From assembly GCF_001718195.1 (NCBI RefSeq), contig NZ_MCNV01000016.1:62001-126000 (forward strand): DNA of 64,000 nucleotides. Direction: 5' to 3'. Shown here piece after piece: positions 52,373 to 60,890 of the stretch. The stretch comes from Paraburkholderia nodosa (GTDB lineage Bacteria > Pseudomonadota > Gammaproteobacteria > Burkholderiales > Burkholderiaceae). Under the pieces are notes generated by a model, which was given only the letters and a program-made list of their open reading frames with translations, was not told where the DNA came from and searched no databases. Both the position numbers and the translations under genes were made by a program. Position 1 is the first letter of the stretch, and each line of letters starts with the position of its first letter.

Positions 52373-52737
52373 GGAGATGCTTGGGATGACGAACCACGTT
52401 GCGTTGATGTTGTAGACAGCGGTTGCGTACAGCGTGTCGCGCGGCGAAGCGGGGACCAGGCACGAGACGTTTGCAACCCATCCACGCCTCGCCGCGCACA
52501 TCCGGCCCTCAATAAAGCGTCTTCGGGGCGCGATCGGCCGCCACTTCGCAAGACTAGCCGCTTTGAAGAAGACGTGCGCGCTAGCTGGCGAGGAATCCGA
52601 ACAACCGCGCCGCGGCTTTTCGTTGCGCGCACATCGACTCTTCGCGCGGTCAAAAGATCTCTCCTGCATTTAAGTCACGTTTAAGCAGCTAAACGTACCT
52701 TACGCGCACCTTCACCCTCTCTTCGAAGACCATAGCA
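52373..52737. promoter_or_regulatory. Divergent intergenic region with a 20-bp inverted repeat
   Basis: 365 bp between the AI-2E family gene and the HtrA gene. It contains the inverted repeat ACGTTTA-N6-TAAACGT (52677-52683 with 52690-52696), about 40 bp before the htrA ATG, overlapped by a direct repeat TTTAAGYC/TTTAAGC. A stress-regulator operator is possible. No gene is supported elsewhere in the region. Confidence 0.45.
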
Positions 52738-53823
52738 ATGAGTACCATCAAATATCGGCGCCGGGGCCTGATCGCCGGTGTAGCGGTGGCGCTTGCCGGC
52801 GCCTGGGTCGTGAGCCATGAGCACGCCAGCGCGGACGAAAGCCCCATCACGAAAACGACGTTATCGGCACCCGTGCCGAAGGCAGACGACGTCCGGGGCT
52901 CGGCGCCCAACTTCTCGGCGATCGTCGCGCAGTACGGCCCGGCTGTGGTCCATGTCGAGGTCGTCAAGGAAAACCCGGACTCCGAAGACGGCCATTCGGG
53001 CGCCCTGGGTTCGGGCTTCATCGTGAGCCAGGATGGCTACATCCTGACGAACAATCACGTCGTCGAAGGCGCGGACGACGTGACGGTCAAGCTCACCGAC
53101 GGCCGCAAGTTCCCCGCACGCGTGATCGGCACCGACAAGGCAGGCGACGTGGCCGTGCTGAAAATCGCCGGCACGGGTTTCCCCACGGTGAAGATCGGCA
53201 ATCCGGCGAACAGCAAGGTCGGCGACTGGGTCGTCGCGATCGGCTCGCCCTATGGTCTCGACAATACCGTGACCTCGGGCATCATCAGCGCGAAGTCGCG
53301 CCAGCTTTCGGAAGATAGCCCGACGCACCTGATCCAGACCGACGTTCCCGTCAACCCGGGCAATTCGGGCGGCCCGCTCTTCAACCTGAACGGCGAAGTC
53401 ATCGGCATCAATTCGATGATCTATTCGCGCACGGGCGGCTTCCAGGGCCTCTCGTTCGCGATTCCGATCGACGAAGCCATGCACATGAAGGATCAGATCG
53501 TGCAGGGCGGCGGCCACGGCAATGGCACCACGCTGGCCCGCAATGCGCACCCGCGTCTGGGCGTGGCCGTGCGCGCGCTCAGCGGCGACGAAGCGCAGCA
53601 GATCGGCGTGGAAGGCGGCGTGCTCGTCGTGAAGGCGGGCGGCGCGGCAAAGGCGGCTGGCATCAGCGCCGGCGACGTGATCATCGCGGTCAACGGCATC
53701 GAGGTGGACAACGTCGAGCAGCTGCAAAGCATGATCGCGCGGGCACGCAGCAACGTATCGATCGTCGTGGCCCGCGACGGCGAGCAAATGACCGCACAGG
53801 TCGAGCTCGCGCCGCACGCATAA
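52738..53823 (+). CDS. HtrA/Do-like serine protease, one PDZ domain
   Basis: 361 residues: an N-terminal signal or anchor (RRRGLIAGVAVALAGAWVV), a trypsin-like domain with catalytic His107 (TNNHVV), Asp137 (KAGDVAVLK) and Ser210 (NPGNSGGPL), and one C-terminal PDZ domain (about 270-358, starting PRLGVAVRAL). This is the DegS/DegQ size class. It should degrade or sense misfolded envelope proteins in the periplasm. Divergent from the AI-2E family gene. Confidence 0.92.
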   Translation: MSTIKYRRRGLIAGVAVALAGAWVVSHEHASADESPITKTTLSAPVPKADDVRGSAPNFSAIVAQYGPAVVHVEVVKENPDSEDGHSGALGSGFIVSQDGYILTNNHVVEGADDVTVKLTDGRKFPARVIGTDKAGDVAVLKIAGTGFPTVKIGNPANSKVGDWVVAIGSPYGLDNTVTSGIISAKSRQLSEDSPTHLIQTDVPVNPGNSGGPLFNLNGEVIGINSMIYSRTGGFQGLSFAIPIDEAMHMKDQIVQGGGHGNGTTLARNAHPRLGVAVRALSGDEAQQIGVEGGVLVVKAGGAAKAAGISAGDVIIAVNGIEVDNVEQLQSMIARARSNVSIVVARDGEQMTAQVELAPHA

Positions 53824-53864
53824 ACCCTGGCCGGGTCCGGGCCTGGCGCGCGCCAGACGCGCGC

Positions 53865-55337
53865 TCACGGCCCGTGGCTCGCCAGGTAGTCGATACGCTC
53901 GACGATATAGTCGTAGAAGGGGTTCCACGAAAGCCGCGTGAGAAGCCCCGCCCCCACGATCAGCGCCCCGGTTTCGCCGCGTACGGACTGGGCGCCCAGA
54001 TGGATGCCCAGGTCGTCGTTGGGATCGGGGTTGCGGCCGTACAGCGAATCGGTCACCGGAAACGGCAAGGCCACGTGTGAAAGCGAATAGACATCGAGCG
54101 GATAGTCGAGCCCCGTGGGTTCGACTTTCGCCGTTGTCTCGTTCGGCGCCGTACTCTCTTCGACGACGTGCAGCGAGGTGGCGGAGGCGTTGGTGAGCAC
54201 GGTCAGGCGGTAACGCAGTGGCGGCACGGGCGAGAGACGGCGCAGCGCGTCACGCATCGAAGCGCGCAGCAGGGGGCTCCATTGCGCCGTGCGATTAATG
54301 TCGAACAGCACGAGCTCGCTGCCGTTGGCAGGCAGTTGCGCATACAGCGAACTGACGATCGCGCTCGTGCTCACCGTGAAGTCGAGCACGGACTGGAACG
54401 TGAGCGTGGGCGGCAGCGCCGCCAGCTTGCCGTTGCGCGCCGCGTCCGCCACTTCCTGCTGGATCTTGCGCGTGACCCGCCACGACTGGCGTGCGCCGTT
54501 CACCGGAAACGAGTTGTACTTGAACGGATTGAATTCCGGCACGATGTCGAGCCACGCGGCTTTCGCAAACGCAGGCAGGATCGCGGGCAATGCCGCGAGC
54601 CCCGCAAAGCGCGCGAAACGCGTAATGCCGATCATCGGCGAAAGCAGGATCAGGCGGTCCGCTTTCGGCAGGCTCGGGTCGTCCAGCGCCTCGAGCGAGT
54701 ATTGCAGCGCGAGCGCGCCGCCGTTCGAAAAACCCACGATATGCAGCGGCGCAGGCGCCGGCACGAGGTGCCGCGCTTCGCGCACGGCGAGGCGCGTCGC
54801 CGCCTCCCAGTCTTCCGCCGTCACTTCGGTCAGCCCCGAGGGCACGGTGCCGTGTCCCGGCAGGCGCACCGCCACTACCGCGAAGCCATCTTGCTGATAG
54901 CGCTGCGCGATGTGCCGCAGGCTATAGGGAGAATCGGTCAGCCCATGCAGCATCACGGCCACGCCGCGCGGCGCGCCCTCTGGCATAAGAGTGTATGAGC
55001 GGTTCCAGTTGGTACGAAAGTGCCCGGGATAAATCGGGCTGCCCGAGAAGTAACGATTGGCGGGAATGCGTTCGTCCGCCGGCAGCTTGTCGGTCACGTT
55101 TTTCTTCACCGAGTCGAACAGGCGGTTCTCGTTGGCGATGTATTCCTCCCACGTCGCATGATCGATTTCGTGCGCGTGCATGTCTTCCGGCACGTACGTG
55201 TGCCACAGGCTCAACGGCGCCTTGCGCTGCGCGTCGAAGAACCGCACGCCGGCAATGCACACGAATGCGATCAGCACGAAAAGGGAAATCCGCTTGATCC
55301 AGCGAAGGAGCCACGCTCTCGTCAAGAAATTCGCCAT
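53865..55337 (-). CDS. Alpha/beta hydrolase with N-terminal membrane anchor
   Basis: 490 residues: a transmembrane helix (about 13-30) then a serine-hydrolase fold with the oxyanion HG (VMLHGLTDSPYSLR), nucleophile Ser in GFSNGG (about 196-201), Asp in FQSVLDFTVST, and a candidate His in LSHVALPFPVT. The resemblance is to the serine aminopeptidase S33/lysophospholipase group. It is likely attached to the inner membrane facing the periplasm. It lies 44 bp downstream of the SLC13 gene on the same strand, convergent with htrA. Confidence 0.83.
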   Translation of the reverse strand: MANFLTRAWLLRWIKRISLFVLIAFVCIAGVRFFDAQRKAPLSLWHTYVPEDMHAHEIDHATWEEYIANENRLFDSVKKNVTDKLPADERIPANRYFSGSPIYPGHFRTNWNRSYTLMPEGAPRGVAVMLHGLTDSPYSLRHIAQRYQQDGFAVVAVRLPGHGTVPSGLTEVTAEDWEAATRLAVREARHLVPAPAPLHIVGFSNGGALALQYSLEALDDPSLPKADRLILLSPMIGITRFARFAGLAALPAILPAFAKAAWLDIVPEFNPFKYNSFPVNGARQSWRVTRKIQQEVADAARNGKLAALPPTLTFQSVLDFTVSTSAIVSSLYAQLPANGSELVLFDINRTAQWSPLLRASMRDALRRLSPVPPLRYRLTVLTNASATSLHVVEESTAPNETTAKVEPTGLDYPLDVYSLSHVALPFPVTDSLYGRNPDPNDDLGIHLGAQSVRGETGALIVGAGLLTRLSWNPFYDYIVERIDYLASHGP

Positions 55338-55381
55338 GTCCGGTCAATGCCTCGTGAACGGGTGGCCGGCCTTTCCTCGCG

Positions 55382-57214
55382 CTAGCGCGGGAAAACCGGC
55401 CAGATGAGCGGTACCAGCGTGACGGTGATCACGAGCGCCCCGAGGGCAGCCGGCGAGCCCACCATAAAAAATTCCCGGAACCGATAGCCGCCAGCCGTGC
55501 TGACGAGCGCATTCACGGGCGTCGAGATCGGCGACATATAGGCCGCCGACGCGGCAACCGCCGTCGTCATCGCGAACGGATACGGCGACGCATGCAGGTG
55601 CGCCGCCATCGCGAGCACCACGGGCGCCATCAGCACCGCCGTCGCCGTGCCGGAAATCACGGTGCCGATCACGAGCGTCAGCAGGAAAACGGCGCCCAGC
55701 AAGCCGTGCGCCCCCCAGTTGCCGGCCACGCGCAGCACGGCGTCGGCGGCGATATCGATGCCGCCCGTGCGCTGCAGCGCGATGGAAAACGGCAGCATGC
55801 CCACGATCAGCACGAGGCTGCGCCAGTGAATCGCGCGATACGCGCTGTCGAGGCTCACGCAACCGGACGCGCCCATCAGCAGACACCCGATCAGGCCCGC
55901 GAGCACGTTCGGCACGCGCGGCGTGAGCATCATCGCGATAACGAGCGCCATGATGGCGAGCGCGTGCAGCGCCTTGTGCGGCACCGGCACGTAGGCATCG
56001 CTTTCGACCGGCATGGCGAGACACACGATGTCGCGCTCCACCGACTGCATCGAGAAGATGTCGATCCACGGCCCGACCACCAGCAGCGTGTCGCCCACCT
56101 TGAGCTGCGTGGCCTGCAGGTCCTGCTCGAGCGCGGCGTCGGCGCGTCGCAGGCCGACGACCGTCACGCCGTGCCGACGCAGCGCCGAGGAACTGCGCGC
56201 GACGTTGCCCACGAGCGACGAGTCCGGCGGCACGATGACTTCGGCCATGCCCACGTCGTGCGACTGGTCGGTGAAGTACGCGCCCGACATGCGGCGCGTC
56301 GCGAGCGCATAGCGCGCGCAAAACGCCTGCACGTCGAAACTCGCGGATTCCACGTCGAGTAGCAGCACGTCGCCGGGCGCAATGCTGCTGTCCGCGGTCG
56401 CGGGCAGGACCGTCGCGCCCATGCGCGTGCGCCGCTCGATCGCGACGACGCGCGCCACGGGGTCGTCGTCGAGCCCGGTGTGGCCGAGCGTCTGCCCGAC
56501 GAGCGGCGAGTCCCCGCCGACCTCGAGGCGAAAGGCGCGCCCTTCGAGCGAATAGCGCGCGACCCAGTCGTTCAGCGACGGGCGCGTGGTCGCCTCCGCG
56601 CCATCCGTGCCGGTCAGAAAGCGCCTTGCGAACAGCATCCAGCCGATGCTCGCGGCGAGAACCGGCACGCCCAGCGGCGTGATGGCGAAGAAACTGAAGG
56701 GCCGGTAGCCGCGATAGACGAGCGCGCTGTTGATGACGAGATTCGGCGTCGTCGCGACGAGCGTGAGCATGCCGCTCGTGAGCGCCGCCATGCTGACCGG
56801 CATGAGCATGCGCGCGCGCGACACGCCCGACTGGCGTGCGATGCGAATGACGATGGGAATGAAGATCGCGACGACGGCCGTCGAGCTCATGACGGAGCCC
56901 ATGACGCCGACGATGATCATGATCAGCACGACGAGGCGACGCTCGTTGGACCCGCCGCGCTCGATCAGGTAGTCGCCCACGCGCTGGGCGACGCCCGTGC
57001 GCGCGAGCGCGTCGCCCAGCACGAAGAGCGCCGCGATGAGGACGATGTTCGGGTCCGAGAAACCGGCCAGCGCCTCGTTGACCGTCACGATGCCCGAGAG
57101 CGACAGCGCGACGATCATGATAAGCGCCACCGCGTCCGCGCGGGGCCGGCCGATCAGGAACATCGCGATCGCGCAGGCCAGACAGGCAACGGTCATCAAA
57201 AGGTCGGTAGACAT
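55382..57214 (-). CDS. SLC13-family (DASS-like) permease with TrkA-C domains
   Basis: 610 residues: helices flanking two central cytosolic TrkA-C (RCK_C) domains (about 215-390). The N-terminal half has STAVVAIFIPIVIRIA and TSGMLTLVATTPNLVINSAL, the C-terminal half GTATAVLMAPVVLAMA and SPISTPVNALVSTAGGY, the two SNT-like motifs of sodium/dicarboxylate-sulfate carriers. Proteins of this domain layout transport sulfate, citrate or related anions. ATG 57214 is preferred over a TTG seven codons earlier. It may be co-transcribed with the hydrolase gene. Confidence 0.88.
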   Translation of the reverse strand: MSTDLLMTVACLACAIAMFLIGRPRADAVALIMIVALSLSGIVTVNEALAGFSDPNIVLIAALFVLGDALARTGVAQRVGDYLIERGGSNERRLVVLIMIIVGVMGSVMSSTAVVAIFIPIVIRIARQSGVSRARMLMPVSMAALTSGMLTLVATTPNLVINSALVYRGYRPFSFFAITPLGVPVLAASIGWMLFARRFLTGTDGAEATTRPSLNDWVARYSLEGRAFRLEVGGDSPLVGQTLGHTGLDDDPVARVVAIERRTRMGATVLPATADSSIAPGDVLLLDVESASFDVQAFCARYALATRRMSGAYFTDQSHDVGMAEVIVPPDSSLVGNVARSSSALRRHGVTVVGLRRADAALEQDLQATQLKVGDTLLVVGPWIDIFSMQSVERDIVCLAMPVESDAYVPVPHKALHALAIMALVIAMMLTPRVPNVLAGLIGCLLMGASGCVSLDSAYRAIHWRSLVLIVGMLPFSIALQRTGGIDIAADAVLRVAGNWGAHGLLGAVFLLTLVIGTVISGTATAVLMAPVVLAMAAHLHASPYPFAMTTAVAASAAYMSPISTPVNALVSTAGGYRFREFFMVGSPAALGALVITVTLVPLIWPVFPR

Positions 57215-57362
57215 GATTTCGCTTTGCCTGCTCAACGGGCCTGGGAAACCACTGCTACCGCAAATAGTGCCGGATTTTGAAAACTTACGTTTCAGCGCGG
57301 CCTTGGGCCGTCATGCCTGCGACGCCGCCATTTCAATGCAACGTTTGTGAACGTCCAGCCCT

Positions 57363-58472
57363 TCACGATTCCAGCAGCGAAACGCGGTTGCGCCCCTGGT
57401 GCTTGGCGCGGTACATGGCTTGATCGGCCTGGTCGAGCAGCGAGCGCGCCAGCGCTTCGGGACTCGCGGCACCGGCATTCGTCTCGCTGTTGAGCCGATA
57501 CGCCGCCACGCCAATCGACACGCTGAGCGCAATGCGCTCACCCTCGTCGTCGAGCACTTCGAGCGCCTCGACCGCAATCCGGATGCGCTCCGCAACGGCC
57601 AGCGCGTCGGGCAGCTCGCACATCAGCAGCGCGACGAACTCCTCGCCGCCGTAGCGCGACACCGTATCCCCCACGCGCACCTGCTGCTTCAGGCAGGTGC
57701 CGATGGCGCCCAGCGCGAGGTCGCCGGTTGCGTGGCCGTGCGTGTCGTTGATCTGCTTGAAATGATCGATGTCGATGAAGAGGCACGACATGGGCGCCGC
57801 GTGCGAACTCGCGCGCCGGATCTCTTGATGCAGGCGCTCGTCGAAATAGCGGCGGTTAGACAGGCCCGTGAGCGGGTCGGTCACGCCGGTCTTGCGCAGA
57901 TGCTCGCGGTGAGCGACGTTGTCGAGACTCGCCGCCGCAACGCGGCTGAAGCGCGCGAGCAGATCGGTGCCCATGCTGGCATCGAAACGCGCGGAGTCAT
58001 CGCTTGCGAGGCACAGATAGCCGAGCAGCTGGGTGCGGTTCAGAAGCGGCAACACGATCGCACTGCCGATCGCGGTCCGCGCGTCGAAGAAGGTCTCGCT
58101 CACGGCGGGCTCGAGTTCGCTCAGTTCGCTCACGCGGCCAAGCCACGGCTGGTTTCCCGCGCACAGACGCGACAGCGCGAGGCCGCCCTGGAGCCCCGAT
58201 CGCAGATTCGCTTCGAGGTCGGCGCGCCCGCAGTCGGATTCGAGCAGATCGCGTAGCAGCGGCGTACGGACGTCGAGCCAGAGGCCGGCGCAAGCCAGCC
58301 GGAACACCTCGGGCAGATAAACGAATATCCCTTCGAGAAAAGCGCACCAGTCGTGCGCGCCGATCAGGCGCAGTTCCACGTCCTGGAACGACTTCGATGC
58401 GCGCTCGTTGCGCTGAACGGTTTCGATTAGCGCAGCAAGATCCAGTGAAGGCTGAGTCCCGGGATGTGTCAC
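57363..58472 (-). CDS. Diguanylate cyclase with N-terminal GAF-like domain
   Basis: 369 residues: a cytoplasmic DUF484/GAF-like sensor (about 10-190) and a GGDEF domain (about 195-365) with the active-site GGEEF (275-279), metal-binding FIDIDHFKQIND, and an inhibitory I-site RVGD (266-269) correctly five residues upstream. It should make c-di-GMP with product inhibition. The start is GTG 58472 with a weak ribosome site; other starts are possible. The SLC13 gene lies 148 bp downstream of it. Confidence 0.9.
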   Translation of the reverse strand: MTHPGTQPSLDLAALIETVQRNERASKSFQDVELRLIGAHDWCAFLEGIFVYLPEVFRLACAGLWLDVRTPLLRDLLESDCGRADLEANLRSGLQGGLALSRLCAGNQPWLGRVSELSELEPAVSETFFDARTAIGSAIVLPLLNRTQLLGYLCLASDDSARFDASMGTDLLARFSRVAAASLDNVAHREHLRKTGVTDPLTGLSNRRYFDERLHQEIRRASSHAAPMSCLFIDIDHFKQINDTHGHATGDLALGAIGTCLKQQVRVGDTVSRYGGEEFVALLMCELPDALAVAERIRIAVEALEVLDDEGERIALSVSIGVAAYRLNSETNAGAASPEALARSLLDQADQAMYRAKHQGRNRVSLLES

Positions 58473-58588
58473 GATGCATCGAGAATATTCCGAAGCCTGC
58501 TATTACGGCAGCCTGGGGTCAGACTTGAGCGTCGAACGACGAGACTCGCGCGGCGGCGGCCTGTTCCAACGGAGTCAGGGCAAAAGAA

Positions 58589-58618
58589 AAGACCGCTGTC
58601 CGTGAGGGCAGCGGTCTT
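58589..58618 (-). terminator. Rho-independent terminator of the small exported protein gene
   Basis: 10-bp stem (58589-58598 with 58609-58618), 10-nt loop; on the minus strand it is followed by TTTTCTTTTG. It lies 21 bp after the stop at 58640. Confidence 0.8.
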
Positions 58619-58639
58619 GCTTATGGTCACAGGCTGCTG

Positions 58640-58930
58640 TTATTTCGCTGCCGGCGACCTTACGCTCGGCCTCGCCAGCGAGTTGTTGTCAGGGCCGCCG
58701 GGGGCCGGCGCCGCGCTGTTGTCCATGCTATTCGGCGACGCAGCGCTCATGCCGCTGTCCGAGCCCGTGGCGCCTGGCGTGCCGTAGCCGCTCGTTGCAT
58801 TGGTATTGGCTGCGGCAGCCGGCGACGTAACGCCTGGGGTTGCCAGTGTGTTGTTGCTCTGTGCATACGCACCGGCGGACAGCGTGAGCGCGGCAACGGC
58901 CGCGATCAATGTGCTGGTTGTCTTGCTCAT
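58640..58930 (-). CDS. Small exported Asn/Pro/Ser-rich protein with internal repeat
   Basis: 96 residues: signal peptide (cleavage AYA-QS) and a low-complexity mature part. The motif NN[TS]LAxPxVxSPAA occurs twice, at 26-39 and 82-95, bracketing a Gly/Ser/Asp stretch. A very strong ribosome site (GGAGGAGGAAG) and a clear terminator support expression. Function unknown; of the type seen in Burkholderia as hypothetical secreted proteins. Confidence 0.75.
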   Translation of the reverse strand: MSKTTSTLIAAVAALTLSAGAYAQSNNTLATPGVTSPAAAANTNATSGYGTPGATGSDSGMSAASPNSMDNSAAPAPGGPDNNSLARPSVRSPAAK

Positions 58931-59525
58931 GACTTCCTCCTCCTTTGATTGGACTGGAATTCCGGCACAAACGACCCGCGATATTTCTCATTGGGCGGTC
59001 GTTATATGCGGCTCACGACGATCAAATCGCGTAACTGTTCGCAGTGGTGTACGTAAAGCAAACCACTACCAGTTCATGTCAAGTTTAGGAAAGCAATCGC
59101 GGATAATTAAGCGCATTGTGCGCAACGATTTATTTCGTTTTTTGGCAATTACCCGTAATGGCGTAATGGATTTATCGGCCTGTAATCCGGGCGCGGCGCG
59201 GTTCGATATGCGGTTCGGCGATTTGACGTGGCATTTGCGAGAAGCCTTTTTTTTGGCGCCCTGATTGAAATCCACCTCAACGATTTACAGCGCATTTTGC
59301 GAGACTACATTTCGCATCCATATTGCGGAATATCGGTCGCGTTCATTGCGGCACACATAATCGGTCTGCGCGATTTTCGTTGCATGCGCATCGAGGTCAT
59401 CATTCATTTCCGCGCTGGCATGCAGCCCGCAGCACGCCGGCAAAAACGTACGAAGCGCGAGCGAGGCCACCGAGGCCACCGAGGCCAAAATTTTCACGTC
59501 GTGCGAGCGATCTCCTTGCCAATTC
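58931..59525. other. AT-richer intergenic region upstream of arsR
   Basis: About 600 bp with lower GC than its neighbours, and no supportable gene. The small minus-strand frame 59066-59275 is basic without recognisable pattern. A tandem 9-bp repeat CGAGGCCAC (about three copies) lies at 59462-59487. The composition suggests a junction of horizontally acquired DNA beside the arsenic operon; this is inference. Confidence 0.45.
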
Positions 59526-59549
59526 TTCGATATTTCGACTATTATCGAA
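59526..59549. promoter_or_regulatory. ArsR operator over the arsR start
   Basis: TTCGATA (59526-59532) and TATCGAA (59543-59549) form a perfect inverted repeat with a 10-bp spacer, ending two bases before the arsR ATG. The position fits autorepression relieved by As(III). No Shine-Dalgarno separates it from the start, so the gene may be leaderless. Confidence 0.75.
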
Positions 59550-59551
59550 AC

Positions 59552-59887
59552 ATGGAAACGAACCAGACCATCGCCGCACTGGCGGCTCTCGCGCACGAGT
59601 CCAGGCTCGCGATCTTTCGCGCCCTCGTTCAGGCAGGCCCCGAAGGCTTGCCCGCAGGCCAGATCGCTACCCTGCTCGACGTGCCCCCGTCGTCGCTCTC
59701 CTTCCATCTGAAGGAGCTGTCTCACGCGCAACTCGTCACGAGCCGCCAGGAAGGCCGGTTCGTTTTCTACTGCGCGAACTTCGCGACGATGAACGGCCTG
59801 CTGGCCTACCTCACCGAGAACTGTTGCGGCGGCAATCCCTGTTCGCCGACATCAATGTGCTCACCCTCCACGGAGAAGCAGTCATGA
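59552..59887 (+). CDS. arsR: ArsR-family arsenic repressor
   Basis: 111-residue winged HTH repressor: ALAHESRLAIFRALVQAGPEG, LLDVPPSSLSFHLKELSHAQLVTSRQEGRFVFYC (in parts). The arsenic site is not the classic helix-3 CVC; instead C-terminal cysteines Cys91-Cys92 and Cys97 (NCCGGNPC) plus Cys103 could bind As(III), as in the AfArsR-type proteins. It overlaps arsI by ATGA and heads the operon arsR-arsI-arsC-aqpS. Its own operator overlaps the start. Confidence 0.9.
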   Translation: METNQTIAALAALAHESRLAIFRALVQAGPEGLPAGQIATLLDVPPSSLSFHLKELSHAQLVTSRQEGRFVFYCANFATMNGLLAYLTENCCGGNPCSPTSMCSPSTEKQS

Positions 59888-60366
59888 AGCGCTTTCACAT
59901 TCACGTCGCCGTTGCGGATCTCACATCGAGCATCCGTTTCTACTCGGCGCTGTTTGCCGCTGAACCGACCGTCGTGAAGAGCGACTACGCGAAGTGGATG
60001 CTCGAGGACCCGCGCGTCAATTTCGCGATCTCGCAGCGCGGCGCCGCACCGGGCCTGGATCACCTCGGTGTGCAGGTCGAGAACGAAGCCGAACTGGCCG
60101 AAATGCACGCGCGGCTGGAAAGCGCGGCATTGCCGGTGGATACGCAGCTGGATACCACGTGCTGCTACGCGAAGTCGAACAAGTACTGGAGCGTCGATCC
60201 CCAGGGCATCGCGTGGGAGTCGTATCACACGCTCAATGAAATTCCCGTGTTCGGGGAGTCGCGCAATACGCCGACCGGTGCACCGGCCCGCGAAGTGGCT
60301 GCGTGCTGCGCGCCGTCGTCGGACAAGCCGGCTGGCAATCCGGCCAGGTCTTCGGCGTGCTGCTGA
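59884..60366 (+). CDS. arsI: ArsI C-As lyase (CadI/glyoxalase-family dioxygenase)
   Basis: 160-residue vicinal-oxygen-chelate protein: His near the N terminus (HIHVAV), His60 (GLDHLGV) and Glu112 (AWESYH) as the iron triad, and the vicinal pair Cys93-Cys94 (TTCCYAKSNKYW) that binds trivalent methylarsenical. It cleaves the C-As bond of MAs(III) to As(III). The tail has two more CC pairs (AACC, SACC), possibly for metal binding. Overlaps arsR by four bases; arsC starts 29 bp later. Confidence 0.9.
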   Translation: MKRFHIHVAVADLTSSIRFYSALFAAEPTVVKSDYAKWMLEDPRVNFAISQRGAAPGLDHLGVQVENEAELAEMHARLESAALPVDTQLDTTCCYAKSNKYWSVDPQGIAWESYHTLNEIPVFGESRNTPTGAPAREVAACCAPSSDKPAGNPARSSACC

Positions 60367-60395
60367 GTAGCCGCGAACGATCCAGCGGGAAAGCC

Positions 60396-60890
60396 ATGAC
60401 GACCAACGTATTGATCCTGTGCACGCACAACTCCGCTCGCAGCGTGCTGGGCGAAGCCATGTTGAATCACCTCGCTTCGAAGGCCGGCAAGGACGTGCGC
60501 GCGTTCAGCGCGGGCAGCGCGCCGGGCGGACGCCTGAATCCTTTCGCCGTCGAGTCGCTCGAGCGCGCGGGCATCGACGTGAGCGGCTACCGCAGCAAAA
60601 ACTGGGATGAGTTTGCCGCCAGCCATGCGCCGGTCATGCGCATCGTCATCACCGTCTGCGACAGTGCCGCCGCCGAGACGTGTCCGTATTGGCCGGGCAG
60701 TCCCGTCAAGGTCCACTGGGGCTACCCGGATCCTTCTCTCGCGCCCGGTGGCGATGAAGGCAAGCGCGTGGCGTTCGAACTCACTCGCCAGGCGATCGGT
60801 TATCGCATGCTGCAACTCCTTGCGCTGCCGCTCGAATCGATGAGCGACGAGGAACTTCAGCAGGCGCTCACTGCAATCTCCGGATCATGA
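60396..60890 (+). CDS. arsC: Arsenate reductase, LMW-phosphatase (thioredoxin-linked) type
   Basis: 164 residues: P-loop Cys9-x5-Arg15 (LCTHNSARS), the general acid in HWGYPDPS (Asp112), and two further cysteines (Cys88, Cys96: TVCDSAAAETC) in place for the redox relay. Reduces As(V) to As(III) for removal. A GGGAAAG lies before the ATG; the gene overlaps aqpS by ATGA. Confidence 0.92.
   Translation: MTTNVLILCTHNSARSVLGEAMLNHLASKAGKDVRAFSAGSAPGGRLNPFAVESLERAGIDVSGYRSKNWDEFAASHAPVMRIVITVCDSAAAETCPYWPGSPVKVHWGYPDPSLAPGGDEGKRVAFELTRQAIGYRMLQLLALPLESMSDEELQQALTAISGS

Noticed and set aside
53843..53856. 14-bp palindrome between the convergent htrA and hydrolase genes
   Set aside because: Pure GC-rich alternation (CTGGCGCGCGCCAG) with no loop or U-tract; likely chance in this composition.
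59066..59275. A 69-residue basic minus-strand frame in the AT-rich gap
   Set aside because: No Shine-Dalgarno, no recognisable pattern, and in a composition-shifted region.
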